Shown here: one piece after another, positions 26,082 through 34,921 of the stretch
Layout: each line of letters begins with the position of its first letter
Numbering within the stretch: position 1 is the stretch's first letter
Assembly: GCF_019930585.1 (NCBI RefSeq)
Contig: NZ_CP082839.1
Coordinates: 3,344,001 to 3,408,000 of the forward strand
Length of the DNA: 64,000 bases
Source of the DNA: Sphingomonas nostoxanthinifaciens
Lineage (GTDB): Bacteria; Pseudomonadota; Alphaproteobacteria; Sphingomonadales; Sphingomonadaceae
Reading direction: 5' to 3'
Notes under the pieces: generated by a model
Databases searched by the model: none
What the model saw: the letters and a program-made list of their open reading frames with translations, nothing else
What the model was told of the DNA's origin: nothing
Program-made: the position numbers and the translations under genes

Positions 26082-26497
26082 CGTAGTGCCTCCAGACGAA
26101 CCACAAGGCCGGATTGCCTGTGGCCTGCACTGTATCCGGAGGCGGATCGGGGTCGTGGTTTATGCTCCTAGGCCTCACACTGCACACGAAGAACTTAGGT
26201 TCTCCGGCGCCTCGCGGCCCCGCCTCCGCGCGACGCCGGGGCGCCGAGCGAGAAGAGGGGTCAGGTGGTAAAGATCGGACGACCTTCACTGGCGGCGAAC
26301 CGCCCTGCCTTTAGCGCAGCTCCATTACCCAAACGCTGTGATCCTGCTAGAACGCGCGTTCGCCGGACGCAAGCACTTTTTCGCTGTTAGCGAACTTTTC
26401 TTGGGCGGTGACTATGCTGAGGTCCGACGATCAGGTCGGCGGGAGGGCGATCGGCTGCTAGGATGATCGCGATGACACGCATTGCTGGAGTCAGACC
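26082..26497 (-). ncRNA. Candidate retron msr-msd region (structured, no gene)
   Basis: This 416-base gap lies upstream of the retron genes and holds several inverted repeats: AGAAC/GTTCT at 26190-26203, GCCCCG/CGGGGC at 26217-26242, palindrome GAACGCGCGTTC at 26350-26361 and TTCGCT/AGCGAA at 26380-26394. A retron needs an msr-msd RNA near its reverse transcriptase and this is the only large structured space nearby. I could not fix the a1/a2 arms or the priming G. The divergent HEPN-like gene's promoter must also lie here. Confidence 0.4.
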
Positions 26498-27184
26498 GTG
26501 CCGGACTTCGTCTATGACCTAAACGAGGATGGATCGATCAAGGCGGTCTACAAGGATGGCGTCAAGCTCGAGACCGCGACCCGCCTCGAAATGCCGGTCG
26601 CTATCGTCCAAACCTATTTCCGCTCGGCGATCCGCGCGCTCGCCCGCATGACCGAAAGCGCCGACGACGGCGAGGACAACCGCCAATACGGGCTGCAGGC
26701 CTTCCTGATGAGCCTCGTCGGCACCGAGGCCTTCTTCAACGTCTTCTTCCATCAAGTCGGCCGCGAGAAGGGGCTCGCCAACGTCATCGACTTCGCAAAC
26801 AAGGACCGCGTACCGATCGAGCACAAGCTCAGCCACCTGCCGCGCCAGGCGTTCGGCACGCCCTTGCCCGCGCAGAAGCGGCTTAACGCCAAGATGCGCG
26901 AGCTGTACGATCTGCGCTCGAAAATCGTGCATCCGCGCTGGCAGCCTTCGTCGTTCGTGATGCCGGGGCTCGCAATCGGCGACCTCGTCGAGAACTACCA
27001 GACGCTGTTCGAGGACCGTGAATTCTGCCGCGACGCACTGCGCTGGTGCCTGCTCGTCATCGCCCGCGTCGGACTCCACGCTCAGGTCGGCCGCGGCGAC
27101 CAGTTCGTCGAGCATTGGACGACGATTGCGGACACCAACGCGACCCTGTCCGACGCGCTCGGCGTGCCGCGCGAGGGCGCGTGA
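26498..27184 (+). CDS. HEPN-like hypothetical protein
   Basis: A 228-residue helical protein starting MPDFVYDLNEDGSIKAVYKD. It contains LYDLRSKIVHPRW, in which Arg140 to His145 fits the R-x4-H active-site motif of HEPN RNases. A helical N-terminal region (TYFRSAIRALARM) precedes it. HEPN proteins often act as RNA-cutting toxins in defence. It converges on the SIR2-like gene with 27 bases between stops, and diverges from the retron operon. The HEPN call rests on one motif. Confidence 0.6.
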   Translation: MPDFVYDLNEDGSIKAVYKDGVKLETATRLEMPVAIVQTYFRSAIRALARMTESADDGEDNRQYGLQAFLMSLVGTEAFFNVFFHQVGREKGLANVIDFANKDRVPIEHKLSHLPRQAFGTPLPAQKRLNAKMRELYDLRSKIVHPRWQPSSFVMPGLAIGDLVENYQTLFEDREFCRDALRWCLLVIARVGLHAQVGRGDQFVEHWTTIADTNATLSDALGVPREGA

Positions 27185-27211
27185 GCGCCGCCGGAGCGGC
27201 GCGACCGGCGA

Positions 27212-28336
27212 TCAGCGGCGCGTCAGCCGCAGCCAGCAATTGGCCATCAGCGCCTTGCAGTCGCCGCGATCGGTAATGAACTCGGGCGGATCCGGCGCCG
27301 GATCGACATAGTCCGGCGTGTAGTCGCCGCGCCGCAGGATCTCGTAAATCTGGTCGCGCACCACCGCGACCTCACCCGCCTCCATCTTCATCGTCGTCGC
27401 AAACACCTGCCGCGCATTGGTGAGCCGCTGCCCGACCTGGAGCAGCGCCATGTTCTGCGCGAGCCAGCCGAACCCCAGGAATACCAAGGTGTCCGCCTGC
27501 GCGACCGTGTCTTTGATCTTGTCGCCGACATCGCTTTCCATCGTCTCGGTGAAGGTGCGAATGCGTCCCGCGACGTCGACGAGCTGCTGCACTTCGTGCC
27601 CGCCGAACGGGATGAATCCTTCGGCGTCGGGCGCGAACGCGCCGACCTGGCCATAAGGGTGGACGACCTGGCAGTTGCCGACGAGTGCGACCGCGCGCTT
27701 CCGGTCGATGCCGAACCGCCGCATCAGCGACACCGCGAGGAACTCCTCCAGGCAGCGATCATAGTTGAACACGATGAACGACGCGTGGGCGAACACGTCG
27801 TCGAGCGTGTCGGCGGTGTGGCCGTCGTAGAGGATCTGGCTCAGCTCGACATGCCAGCTCGCGAGCAGCTTCTTGAGCTGCTGCGCGCGCAGGTCCGCGG
27901 CATTCGCTGCCTGGACATGCCGCGGCGTGAGAGGCGAGCCCGCCTCGGCGCGGAGGATCACCGTCGCGATTGCAAGCTTGCTCAGGAACTCGATATGCTC
28001 CCGACCGCGCAGCCCGTCGATGAACGTGTCGATGCTTCGAGCGAACGGCAGGCCGGCGCGGATTGTCGCCGCAGCGCGCCGATACACCTCCAGCCGATCG
28101 GGCGACGCATTGGTGCCAGCCTCACTCACCGAACGCGTCTGCAGAATCTTTCCCATTTCGGCATCGCTGAAATTGATGCTGGCGTTCGGATCCTCAACGG
28201 CGAGGAGCTCGATTATGCGGTCGCGCAATGTGTCGCCTAGCGGGAAGCCGAGATCGAAGCTGGCGCCGGCGCCGAGGATGAAGGTGGTATCCCGTTCGAG
28301 CATCTTTTTTGGCCTGCGTTTATGTTGCGTTGTCAT
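27212..28336 (-). CDS. SIR2-like domain protein (probable NAD-consuming defence effector)
   Basis: A 374-residue protein. The N-terminal TTFILGAGASFDLGFPLG is the NAD-binding loop of the SIR2 fold; SFIVFNYDRCLEEFLA and PYGQVGAF match later SIR2 motifs (NYD in place of NxD, and the HxHG-like region). Such stand-alone SIR2 proteins deplete NAD in antiphage systems. The start may be 28336 or, more compactly, ATG 28303; the first lies inside an inverted repeat. The island location supports defence. Confidence 0.82.
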   Translation of the reverse strand: MTTQHKRRPKKMLERDTTFILGAGASFDLGFPLGDTLRDRIIELLAVEDPNASINFSDAEMGKILQTRSVSEAGTNASPDRLEVYRRAAATIRAGLPFARSIDTFIDGLRGREHIEFLSKLAIATVILRAEAGSPLTPRHVQAANAADLRAQQLKKLLASWHVELSQILYDGHTADTLDDVFAHASFIVFNYDRCLEEFLAVSLMRRFGIDRKRAVALVGNCQVVHPYGQVGAFAPDAEGFIPFGGHEVQQLVDVAGRIRTFTETMESDVGDKIKDTVAQADTLVFLGFGWLAQNMALLQVGQRLTNARQVFATTMKMEAGEVAVVRDQIYEILRRGDYTPDYVDPAPDPPEFITDRGDCKALMANCWLRLTRR

Positions 28337-28368
28337 CCATCTTACGGCGCGCGCCGTTTCAGGATGAC
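28332..28368. repeat. Nested inverted repeat upstream of the SIR2-like gene
   Basis: GTCATCC/GGATGAC arms enclose ACGGCGC/GCGCCGT, a perfect 14-base palindrome at 28344-28357. It lies between the ietS stop and the SIR2-like gene. It could terminate the ietAS transcript or be an operator for the SIR2-like gene; it overlaps that gene's longest possible start. Confidence 0.5.
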
Positions 28369-28441
28369 ATCGGTTGCAGAGCTTTTCTGCAAATCAGACG
28401 CAGCGCTCCTCAATCCATACCGACCCTAGGATACGCCGGGA

Positions 28442-31009
28442 TCAGCGCTCTCCGGACGCGGCATCAACCACCACTTCAGCCGCCACCCTCGTCTCGATCG
28501 CGGCCTCGATCTCGGCATATAGATCTACGTCCTGGTCCGGCGCGGAAATCGAAATCGCCAAGGTGTAGCGCGCCCGATCGCTGATCCGCCGCTGCCCGAC
28601 GTGCGACTTCCACCAGCCCCCGACAGGGAAAATCGCGATCTGGTCATGCGCGGCGAGATCGATGGCAGGACCGCGCCAAAGATCGCAATGGAGCGAGCCG
28701 GCCTGCATCGCCTGGGGGCCGAGGAGCCAATAATCCGCCTCACCGTCATTCTCAGTGCGCTCGCCCGGCGCATTGCTCAATCGCCGCCGGAAGTCCGCTG
28801 CGGTTTCGGTACGCTTCTTGATGGCGAACCGCAGCCCGTAGGAGCGATAGGTGTCCGGCCGCGTCGCCGCACGCCCCGTGAGGTTGGGCTCGATAAAGTA
28901 GGACAGCGTCACCTTCATCGTGACCGCCGCATTCTCCAGCGCCTCGAGGGCGGCGCGTGGCCAGGGCAGCGCGAAGAAATGGACCTCGTTGAACACTGCG
29001 CCGCGACCGTCCGCGCCAAGCGCATAGGGCTGAATCTCGCTTTCCACGAGCAAGGTCACATCATTCGATGCCGATGCCAGTGCTCGCCCAAGGTCAGGCA
29101 CGCCGTATCCGACTTCGCGCATGATCTGCTGCTTTTCGCCCTTCGATATCGTGCGCCAGCTGCGCCCGCGACCAACCAGCTTCGAACGGATCGGCTGCGG
29201 CCATTCCGCCGAATGGACGGTCAGCGCCCGGTAGGTCTCGGGCCACCGCTCCGGCAACCCGGCCTTCAACCGGCCGATGAAGTTCCCGGCGACCCCGGTC
29301 GCGGCGCTCGTTGCCCAGAACGGCACCAAAGGCTGTGCGGCAACGTCCTTGCCGGACGTGAGCAACGACACCGCCGGATGCCAGCCGCAAAAGCCGCCGG
29401 CATCCACCATCATATTGCCTGCTTCGAACAGCACTTCGGGCTTCATTGGGGTCAGGTCCACGGGGAGCAGCTTCGATCCCCGGCTGAACGGGCTCTTCTC
29501 GTTCGCCGCTACCAGCGGATTAAGGTCGGGATCGTCGGCGGAGGGCCCGATCTTGGCGGTGTAGCCGCCGACCGAAAGCGCGTTCCAGCTCTGCGACGGA
29601 TCTTCGAGCGAATGATGCTGCTCGACGTCCGCCTTCATGCCGCCCGTGATGTTGCCGGTAGCCACGAAAACGAGCCGCTTGGGATGATTCTTGGCGGCAA
29701 CCCCATCCAGCCGCTCGCCGGGCATCGCGCCGGAACAGATCTGGTCGAGCGCACCGCTCCAGCTCGACGGCCCGTCCGGGTCGAAATGATCGGAAGACGT
29801 CGCGATGCAGAAGCTGCGCGGCACATTGGGTCGCTCCACCTCGGCCACCGCGACCGCCGATTGGGTGATGATGCCATACCGGGCGGGCTCGTTCGGCGGA
29901 AAGCCCGCCGGCGGAAGGAACTTCACCGACTCAGCGGCATGGCCAAGTTGGACGCGTCGGCCATCGGCCATCGGCGTCGCGAGGTCGCCATGGAGCACGA
30001 GCCCGGCCATACCGGTGCCATGGCCGCCGCCGCCGGCATGATCGTCCGTCCCCCAGGCATCGTTGACCGACCATGCGCCCGCTAGTCCCGGCGCAACCAG
30101 CGGATGCGCCGCCGCGACGCCCGTATCGATCACGCAGACCACTGGCGCGCCGTCCGCGGGCGGATCGACCCGCGCCGCATAATCCTCGACCAGCGCTTGC
30201 TGCCCTAAGCCGTTCTCGCCGAGATCGAGAAACGGCTCGATGCTCCCCGCCGCCGGCCGGATTTCGCTGATGGCGCCGTTCAGCCGATCCACGATCCCGA
30301 CGATCTCAATTTGGCTACCATGCGCGAAAATGATCGCGGTGTCCGGAAAGGTGAGCCGCTCGGGGTGGACGTCGAAGCCGGCTCCCCGGACGGCCTCGAC
30401 GACGGCGTTCGCGATCAGATCAGGCCGCTGCGTGTCCGGCCGGCGGAGCCAGAGCTCCCACCAGCCGCGCTGATTCTGATCGTCCGGTGCAGCGGCCAGG
30501 AGAGACCGACCCGAGGCATCGCGGATCGTCTCGATGACCTCGAACTTGTCGACGTCGGGACGCGGCTGGTTCCCAAGATTCTCGGAGCCGTACGCGCTGA
30601 TACGATTCCGCAGGTAGACACGCGCATCGTCCGGCACGAACACCACTGCCGTTTCGGTGCGGTCCTCGTTCCGCTCAGACCGGAGCACGACGATTTCATG
30701 TCCCGGAAAGTCCAGGGCCGGTGTCTTGGTCGCCTTCGCCCGGGCGGTTGGCACCATCGTCTCGACCTCGACCAGCGTCCCGCGCTTGAGGCCATCGACC
30801 GCAATGCGTTGATCCTGATCGCGCGCGGGCAGGTTGCCAAGGGCACGGGTCAGCTGCTCAAGCAGCACCTCGGCGTGCTCGTGATGGTCCTCCCGCCGGT
30901 CGCGTTGATCGCGGCGCATACGCGGGTAGACATACTGTGCGCTTTCTCGCCAGCGCGTAATCTCGATATGCGGGAGCCTGCGGCCCCCGTTTCCATCCCC
31001 GTTGGGCAT
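28442..31009 (-). CDS. ietS: IetS, subtilisin-like serine protease of the IetAS defence system
   Basis: An 855-residue S8 peptidase. The catalytic triad is visible: Asp295 in PVVCVIDTGVAAAHP, His330 in GGGGHGTGMAGLVLHG and Ser568 in FWATSAATGVAGNF, with oxyanion Asn453 in ATGNITGG. A 290-residue N-terminal region and a C-terminal beta-rich region flank the protease. There is no signal peptide, so it acts in the cytoplasm. The AAA ATPase gene lies just upstream (64 bases) on the same strand, the order of the IetAS antiphage pair reported in surveys of defence islands. Confidence 0.85.
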   Translation of the reverse strand: MPNGDGNGGRRLPHIEITRWRESAQYVYPRMRRDQRDRREDHHEHAEVLLEQLTRALGNLPARDQDQRIAVDGLKRGTLVEVETMVPTARAKATKTPALDFPGHEIVVLRSERNEDRTETAVVFVPDDARVYLRNRISAYGSENLGNQPRPDVDKFEVIETIRDASGRSLLAAAPDDQNQRGWWELWLRRPDTQRPDLIANAVVEAVRGAGFDVHPERLTFPDTAIIFAHGSQIEIVGIVDRLNGAISEIRPAAGSIEPFLDLGENGLGQQALVEDYAARVDPPADGAPVVCVIDTGVAAAHPLVAPGLAGAWSVNDAWGTDDHAGGGGHGTGMAGLVLHGDLATPMADGRRVQLGHAAESVKFLPPAGFPPNEPARYGIITQSAVAVAEVERPNVPRSFCIATSSDHFDPDGPSSWSGALDQICSGAMPGERLDGVAAKNHPKRLVFVATGNITGGMKADVEQHHSLEDPSQSWNALSVGGYTAKIGPSADDPDLNPLVAANEKSPFSRGSKLLPVDLTPMKPEVLFEAGNMMVDAGGFCGWHPAVSLLTSGKDVAAQPLVPFWATSAATGVAGNFIGRLKAGLPERWPETYRALTVHSAEWPQPIRSKLVGRGRSWRTISKGEKQQIMREVGYGVPDLGRALASASNDVTLLVESEIQPYALGADGRGAVFNEVHFFALPWPRAALEALENAAVTMKVTLSYFIEPNLTGRAATRPDTYRSYGLRFAIKKRTETAADFRRRLSNAPGERTENDGEADYWLLGPQAMQAGSLHCDLWRGPAIDLAAHDQIAIFPVGGWWKSHVGQRRISDRARYTLAISISAPDQDVDLYAEIEAAIETRVAAEVVVDAASGER

Positions 31010-31073
31010 TGCCCCCTCACTTCAATCATTCGCGGTAAAAGCCGACATTCCTCGCTGTGGTTCTGATGTCTTT

Positions 31074-32066
31074 CTAGCGATGGAAGCGCCGCTGGAACGA
31101 CTGGCGATCCTGAAGCGCACGCCTCAGGCTATCCGGAGCGATGCTGGTCACACCCTCGAGAATGGCATCTTTGACGACCGAATCCGCCGCCCGCACAAGC
31201 TCGCCCTGGCTGAGACCCTCGGTCAACGGTCCGATCGACGACCATGCCTTGGCGGTCAGCCGCAGTCTGCCCATCCGGCGGGTGAGGATCTTACGTGCCG
31301 CATCCGTATCGGGCGTCGCATATTCGACGACCTCATCGAACCGCCGCGCAAGCGCCTTGTCGAGGATTTCAACATGGTTGGTGGCGGCGATGACGATGCT
31401 GTCGGTGGCGTTGGGTTCCTCCATGAAGGACAGCACCGAATTCAGCACACGGCGGATCTCGCCAACATCGTTGGGATCACCCCGTCGCGCGCCGATCGCA
31501 TCGAATTCGTCAAGAAGATAGACGCCGCGCATCTGCGCGATCTGGTCGAAAAGCAGGCGAAGCTTTCCAGCGGTCTCGCCAAAAAAACGGCTAAAAAGGG
31601 CATCCAGGCGCACGGTGAACAACGGCAGTCGCAGTTCACCGGCGATCGCCGATGCCGTCATGGTCTTGCCGGTGCCCGGCGGCCCGACCAGCAGCAGGTG
31701 TGTGGCCGGAATCTGGCCATGGTCGCGCAGCGTCGCGCGCTCCGCCTGCTCGCGCACGACCCGCTGAAGGCGCGAGAGCACCTCATCGGCGAGAACCATG
31801 TTCTCGAGCTTGATCTTCGGATAGATGCTTTCGACGAGACCCTGCAGCTCGCCGCGCGGCCGGGCGAGCGGAATTGGCGTCTGGCCCGAAGGCGCGCCGG
31901 CGGTCCGCTCGCGAGCCTTTTGCACCAGCCGCTTCAGCCGGTTGGCATCTTCTTCATTGCCCTGGCGCGCCTGTTGCGCCGCAATCTGCAGCGCAATCGA
32001 GAGAAATTGCTCCTCGTCTCCCTCGACATGGGAGTTCAGGAGCGCGACGATCTGCTTTGTAGACAT
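31074..32066 (-). CDS. ietA: IetA, AAA+ ATPase of the IetAS defence system
   Basis: A 330-residue protein starting MSTKQIVALLNSHVEGDEEQ. An N-terminal helical region precedes one AAA+ domain with Walker A LLLVGPPGTGKT (128-135), Walker B GVYLLDEFDAIGA, sensor one IVIAATNH and an arginine-finger region LDKALARRFDEV. AAAGGAG ahead of ATG 32066 sets the start; the frame extends to 32210. It probably senses infection or unfolds substrates for the IetS protease. Confidence 0.86.
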   Translation of the reverse strand: MSTKQIVALLNSHVEGDEEQFLSIALQIAAQQARQGNEEDANRLKRLVQKARERTAGAPSGQTPIPLARPRGELQGLVESIYPKIKLENMVLADEVLSRLQRVVREQAERATLRDHGQIPATHLLLVGPPGTGKTMTASAIAGELRLPLFTVRLDALFSRFFGETAGKLRLLFDQIAQMRGVYLLDEFDAIGARRGDPNDVGEIRRVLNSVLSFMEEPNATDSIVIAATNHVEILDKALARRFDEVVEYATPDTDAARKILTRRMGRLRLTAKAWSSIGPLTEGLSQGELVRAADSVVKDAILEGVTSIAPDSLRRALQDRQSFQRRFHR

Positions 32067-32245
32067 CGGCGCTCCTTTCTTGCGCGATTCAAGAGCGCGG
32101 TCCGAGCGCAAACGGACCTGTTCCCCCTCCGTCGGCTCTACCGGAAACACGTTAATCACACCACCATAGATTGCCAAAGCGCGCCACCCCGGAAGCCGCG
32201 GGATACGCATGCCTTGGCGTCGGCGTGCTCCACGGCTGGCAGCGT

Positions 32246-33532
32246 TCAGGCGGCGAGCGCCCTTTCAACATCCTCCCGGTCACCATCGCGAACGCTACTG
32301 GCACGACCGTCGAGCAGATCCGTAATCTTCGCGGCGACCTTGTCTGCCGCTTCGCGCAGGCCCTCTTCGATATGTATGTACCCCTGCGTTACTCCGCGCT
32401 TCCCGTGTCCAAGCAGCGCGGCGATGGTAAGCTCCGAATAGCCCATATCACCCGCGATGCTGCCGAAGGTGTGGCGTAGAGTGTGAGCTGTGACGCCCTC
32501 GATCCGCGCTGCGGCGCAGAGCCGGACCAGCACGTCCGGGACCTGCTTGTAATGGCTCTCCCCATAGTCCGACGGAAACACATATGGGCAGCCCTCGATC
32601 ACAGGCTGGTGTGTCAGCACAGCAAGGGCGGCCTTTCCAATCGGCCGGTCCTGCGCACCGGTTTTCGTGTCCGGGAAGTGGATCGCTTGGCTTTCGGCAT
32701 CGACCCAGGTCCGCTTAACCTGCTGCGCCTCCGACAAACGAAAGCCGCTCAACGTGATCAATCGCACGGCTGCCAGGCCGGTCGGGTTCTCATCGCGGGT
32801 AGCGGCCACCCGCATCGCCGCGCCCAGTTTGCCGAGTTCGAGCGCGCTCAAACGCCGGGTCCGCCGGTTGCTGGCCATCCGCCGCGCGCCTCGGGCAGGA
32901 TTGTTCTCAATGACACCAAGACGAACCGCATGTTCGCACATCGAATGCAACGTCGAGATAACGCGAGACGCTGCGCCCGCACCTCCCGTTGTCGACCGGC
33001 CACGGCCGCTTCCTTTGTCGGCGGCACTCTTGCCCGCCGCAATGTCGGCCTGCATGGCTTCGATGTCGGCCGGCTTGAGACCCGCCACCTTGCGATGTCC
33101 GATAAGCGGGCGAATATGCCGATCGATCCGGCTTCGCTCCATCCGCACGGTGGACGCCTTGATCGGCAGGCGGCGACGTCCGAGAAGGCGCCCGGCTTCC
33201 GCTTCCTCCAGATACCAATCGCAAACGTCGCCGATGGTCGGCGCGGCACGTTTCGCTTGCTTCGCGTCCGCCGGATCGATGCCCCGCGTCACGTCCGCGA
33301 GCATTCGAATCGCTTCCTTGCGAGCTTCGTCCACGGTGAACACCGGGAATCTCGCATAGGCCATACGGCGAAGGCGACCGTCCGGACTGCGGTATTGCAG
33401 CACGTACGACTTCACGCCGGAAAATCCGATCCGGACGCCGAAGCCCTTGAGCTCGCCATCCCAAACAAAGGACTGCCCGGCCGTGGGCACGGCGGCGGTC
33501 TCGATCATATGGGTCGTCAGTTTGCGGGGCAT
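32246..33532 (-). CDS. int: Tyrosine site-specific recombinase (integrase, DUF4102 type)
   Basis: A 428-residue integrase. The N-terminal DUF4102 arm-binding domain (FVWDGELKGFGVRIGFSGVK) and the core-binding domain lead to a catalytic domain with Arg in LSGFRLSEAQ, HTLRHTFGSIAGD, the LLGHGK box and the nucleophile Tyr in QGYIHIEEG. It faces the defence genes, and a 3' tRNA-Thr-like sequence lies 161-235 bases upstream. It therefore marks the right end of an integrated element carrying at least ietAS. Confidence 0.93.
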   Translation of the reverse strand: MPRKLTTHMIETAAVPTAGQSFVWDGELKGFGVRIGFSGVKSYVLQYRSPDGRLRRMAYARFPVFTVDEARKEAIRMLADVTRGIDPADAKQAKRAAPTIGDVCDWYLEEAEAGRLLGRRRLPIKASTVRMERSRIDRHIRPLIGHRKVAGLKPADIEAMQADIAAGKSAADKGSGRGRSTTGGAGAASRVISTLHSMCEHAVRLGVIENNPARGARRMASNRRTRRLSALELGKLGAAMRVAATRDENPTGLAAVRLITLSGFRLSEAQQVKRTWVDAESQAIHFPDTKTGAQDRPIGKAALAVLTHQPVIEGCPYVFPSDYGESHYKQVPDVLVRLCAAARIEGVTAHTLRHTFGSIAGDMGYSELTIAALLGHGKRGVTQGYIHIEEGLREAADKVAAKITDLLDGRASSVRDGDREDVERALAA

Positions 33533-33692
33533 GGTTGGTCACCTCCGAAGCCAGAAATTACGTCGATTGATGCGTGCCGCAACGTAATAATCGCGTCGGC
33601 GAACGGCCGGTTACGACCGGATATGTAAGGGTAGGTTTCGACCGAGCTAGACAGTTGATATACTGCGACAATCATAGGGAATCGTGCCATGG

Positions 33693-33767
33693 GCTGCTGT
33701 GGGTTGCACAAGCATATACCCGTTGGTAAGGCTGAGGTCGTGAGTCCAATCCTCACCGGCAGCACCA
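33693..33767 (+). other. tRNA-Thr(GGT)-like remnant, probable integrase attachment site
   Basis: From 33722 the sequence TTGGTAAGGCTGAGGTCG continues into a perfect T-arm (GTGAG/CTCAC), an acceptor strand CGGCAGC, A and encoded CCA, then a T run. This is the 3' half of a tRNA-Thr with loop GGT. The 5' acceptor GCTGCTGT at 33693 pairs with CGGCAGC, but the D-arm and 5' anticodon stem do not form, so it is not a working tRNA. A 3' tRNA copy next to an integrase is the usual attachment footprint. Confidence 0.6.
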
Positions 33768-34287
33768 GCACCTTTTTAGTCAAACGCCGCCAAATTTACG
33801 CAATTCTGAATTACGCACCGCCTCTCGAAATGACGATACGATCAAATCGTGAGATCATGCCGGCAGCTCGTCGAAGTCCAGCCGCCGCCCCCGGGCAGAG
33901 CAAGAGTGCTCACGCGGTCGCGATGACACGCGCATCATGTCGGCTTCGCCAGAAGACGCGGCGTGCGCTCCGCTGATCCGCGTTCCCCCGCCGGCGCGGC
34001 GGAGCCAGGCGCGCGAGCGATCGCCGCCCGGATGGGACAAGACGCCTGGAAGCGGCTCGGTCGCAGCGCAGCGGAGATAGAGCGCGGCCCGCCGGGGCGC
34101 GCAGTCATAATCTATCGGAATATGCAATCTAGCGGATCAGTGAGAACATAAAGCGAATTTATTAGTCATGAAATGCCATGCTTGCCCCGTCGCCATCCGT
34201 CCCGTCAGTTGCCGAACTGCCCGCGCGCATCCCCATCTACCGCTTTTCAGCACGCCCGGGGCTGCCGTTCACCCCGACCTATTGCGT
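33768..34287. other. Gene-poor stretch beyond the attachment site
   Basis: No convincing gene. A minus-strand frame at 33855-34127 has no family features or ribosome binding site. A short palindrome ACGAT-CAA-ATCGT lies near 33835-33850. The part at 34120-34180 is AT-richer and resembles an intergenic spacer. Confidence 0.5.
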
Positions 34288-34695
34288 TCACACCGCATGC
34301 TTGAGGGGCTCCGGCTTCTTTTCGTCGGGAAGGGTGTCGCGCAGATGGCCGTGCACCGTCTCCTGATTGAACGGCTTACGAATGAAGGTGGCCTTCGCCG
34401 GCATATCCGCAGGCCCGGGCTCGATGCGGCCACTGGCGATGACGATCTCTATCCACGGCCAATGCTGTGCTACGTGTCGGGCAAGCGCGAAGCCGTTCGT
34501 GGCACCGGGCATCTCGACGTCTGAAAAGAGCAGGGACACGCTGTCGGCATGATCCTCGAGCAGCGTAATTGCTTCGGCGCTGGTGCCCACCTCGTAAAAC
34601 CGGAACCCAGCCCGTTCCAGGATATCGCAGGTGTCTATAAGAATGAAGGCGTCGTCATCGACGACCAGAGCGTAGGGGCTGGTGGAGATATCCAT
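34288..34695 (-). CDS. Single-domain CheY-like response regulator, paralogue of 1988-2395
   Basis: A 135-residue receiver-only protein starting MDISTSPYALVVDDDAFILI. Phospho-Asp is in LLFSDVEMPGATNGF, the switch Ser in VIASGR and the Lys in IRKPF. It ends LPDEKKPEPLKHAV, matching the tail of the first paralogue. A HisKA_2 kinase is transcribed divergently 226 bases away, so the two may be partners. There is no output domain; the signal probably passes to another receiver or transferase. Confidence 0.87.
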   Translation of the reverse strand: MDISTSPYALVVDDDAFILIDTCDILERAGFRFYEVGTSAEAITLLEDHADSVSLLFSDVEMPGATNGFALARHVAQHWPWIEIVIASGRIEPGPADMPAKATFIRKPFNQETVHGHLRDTLPDEKKPEPLKHAV

Positions 34696-34921
34696 CGAGC
34701 GAGAACCGCTGGCGAGTGACTATGGCACCGCGGCGGTCGAAATCGATACTGATGTCGCGCCGCTTTGATCCGGTCGACGTTGCATATAGACTGAAGTTAA
34801 GGATGCCGGCTCGATACCTGCTAGGCTGCGAAACGTTCAGCATAGGCATGGTGCCGGGGCTGGGTATTGCCGGGTTTGGCTTTCGCTTCGCAAGCCGCCG
34901 GTCCCCTGAAGGGGCACCACC

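Noticed and set aside
26380-26400. TTCGCTGTTAGCGAA followed by CTTTTC as a plus-strand terminator
   Set aside because: No plus-strand gene ends upstream of it; more likely part of the retron RNA or of a promoter region.
33693-33767. A functional tRNA-Thr gene
   Set aside because: Acceptor and T-arms fit, but no D-arm forms and the 5' side of the anticodon stem does not pair, so I treat it as a remnant.
33855-34127. A 90-residue minus-strand frame beyond the attachment site
   Set aside because: No recognisable features or ribosome site; composition like other chance frames here.
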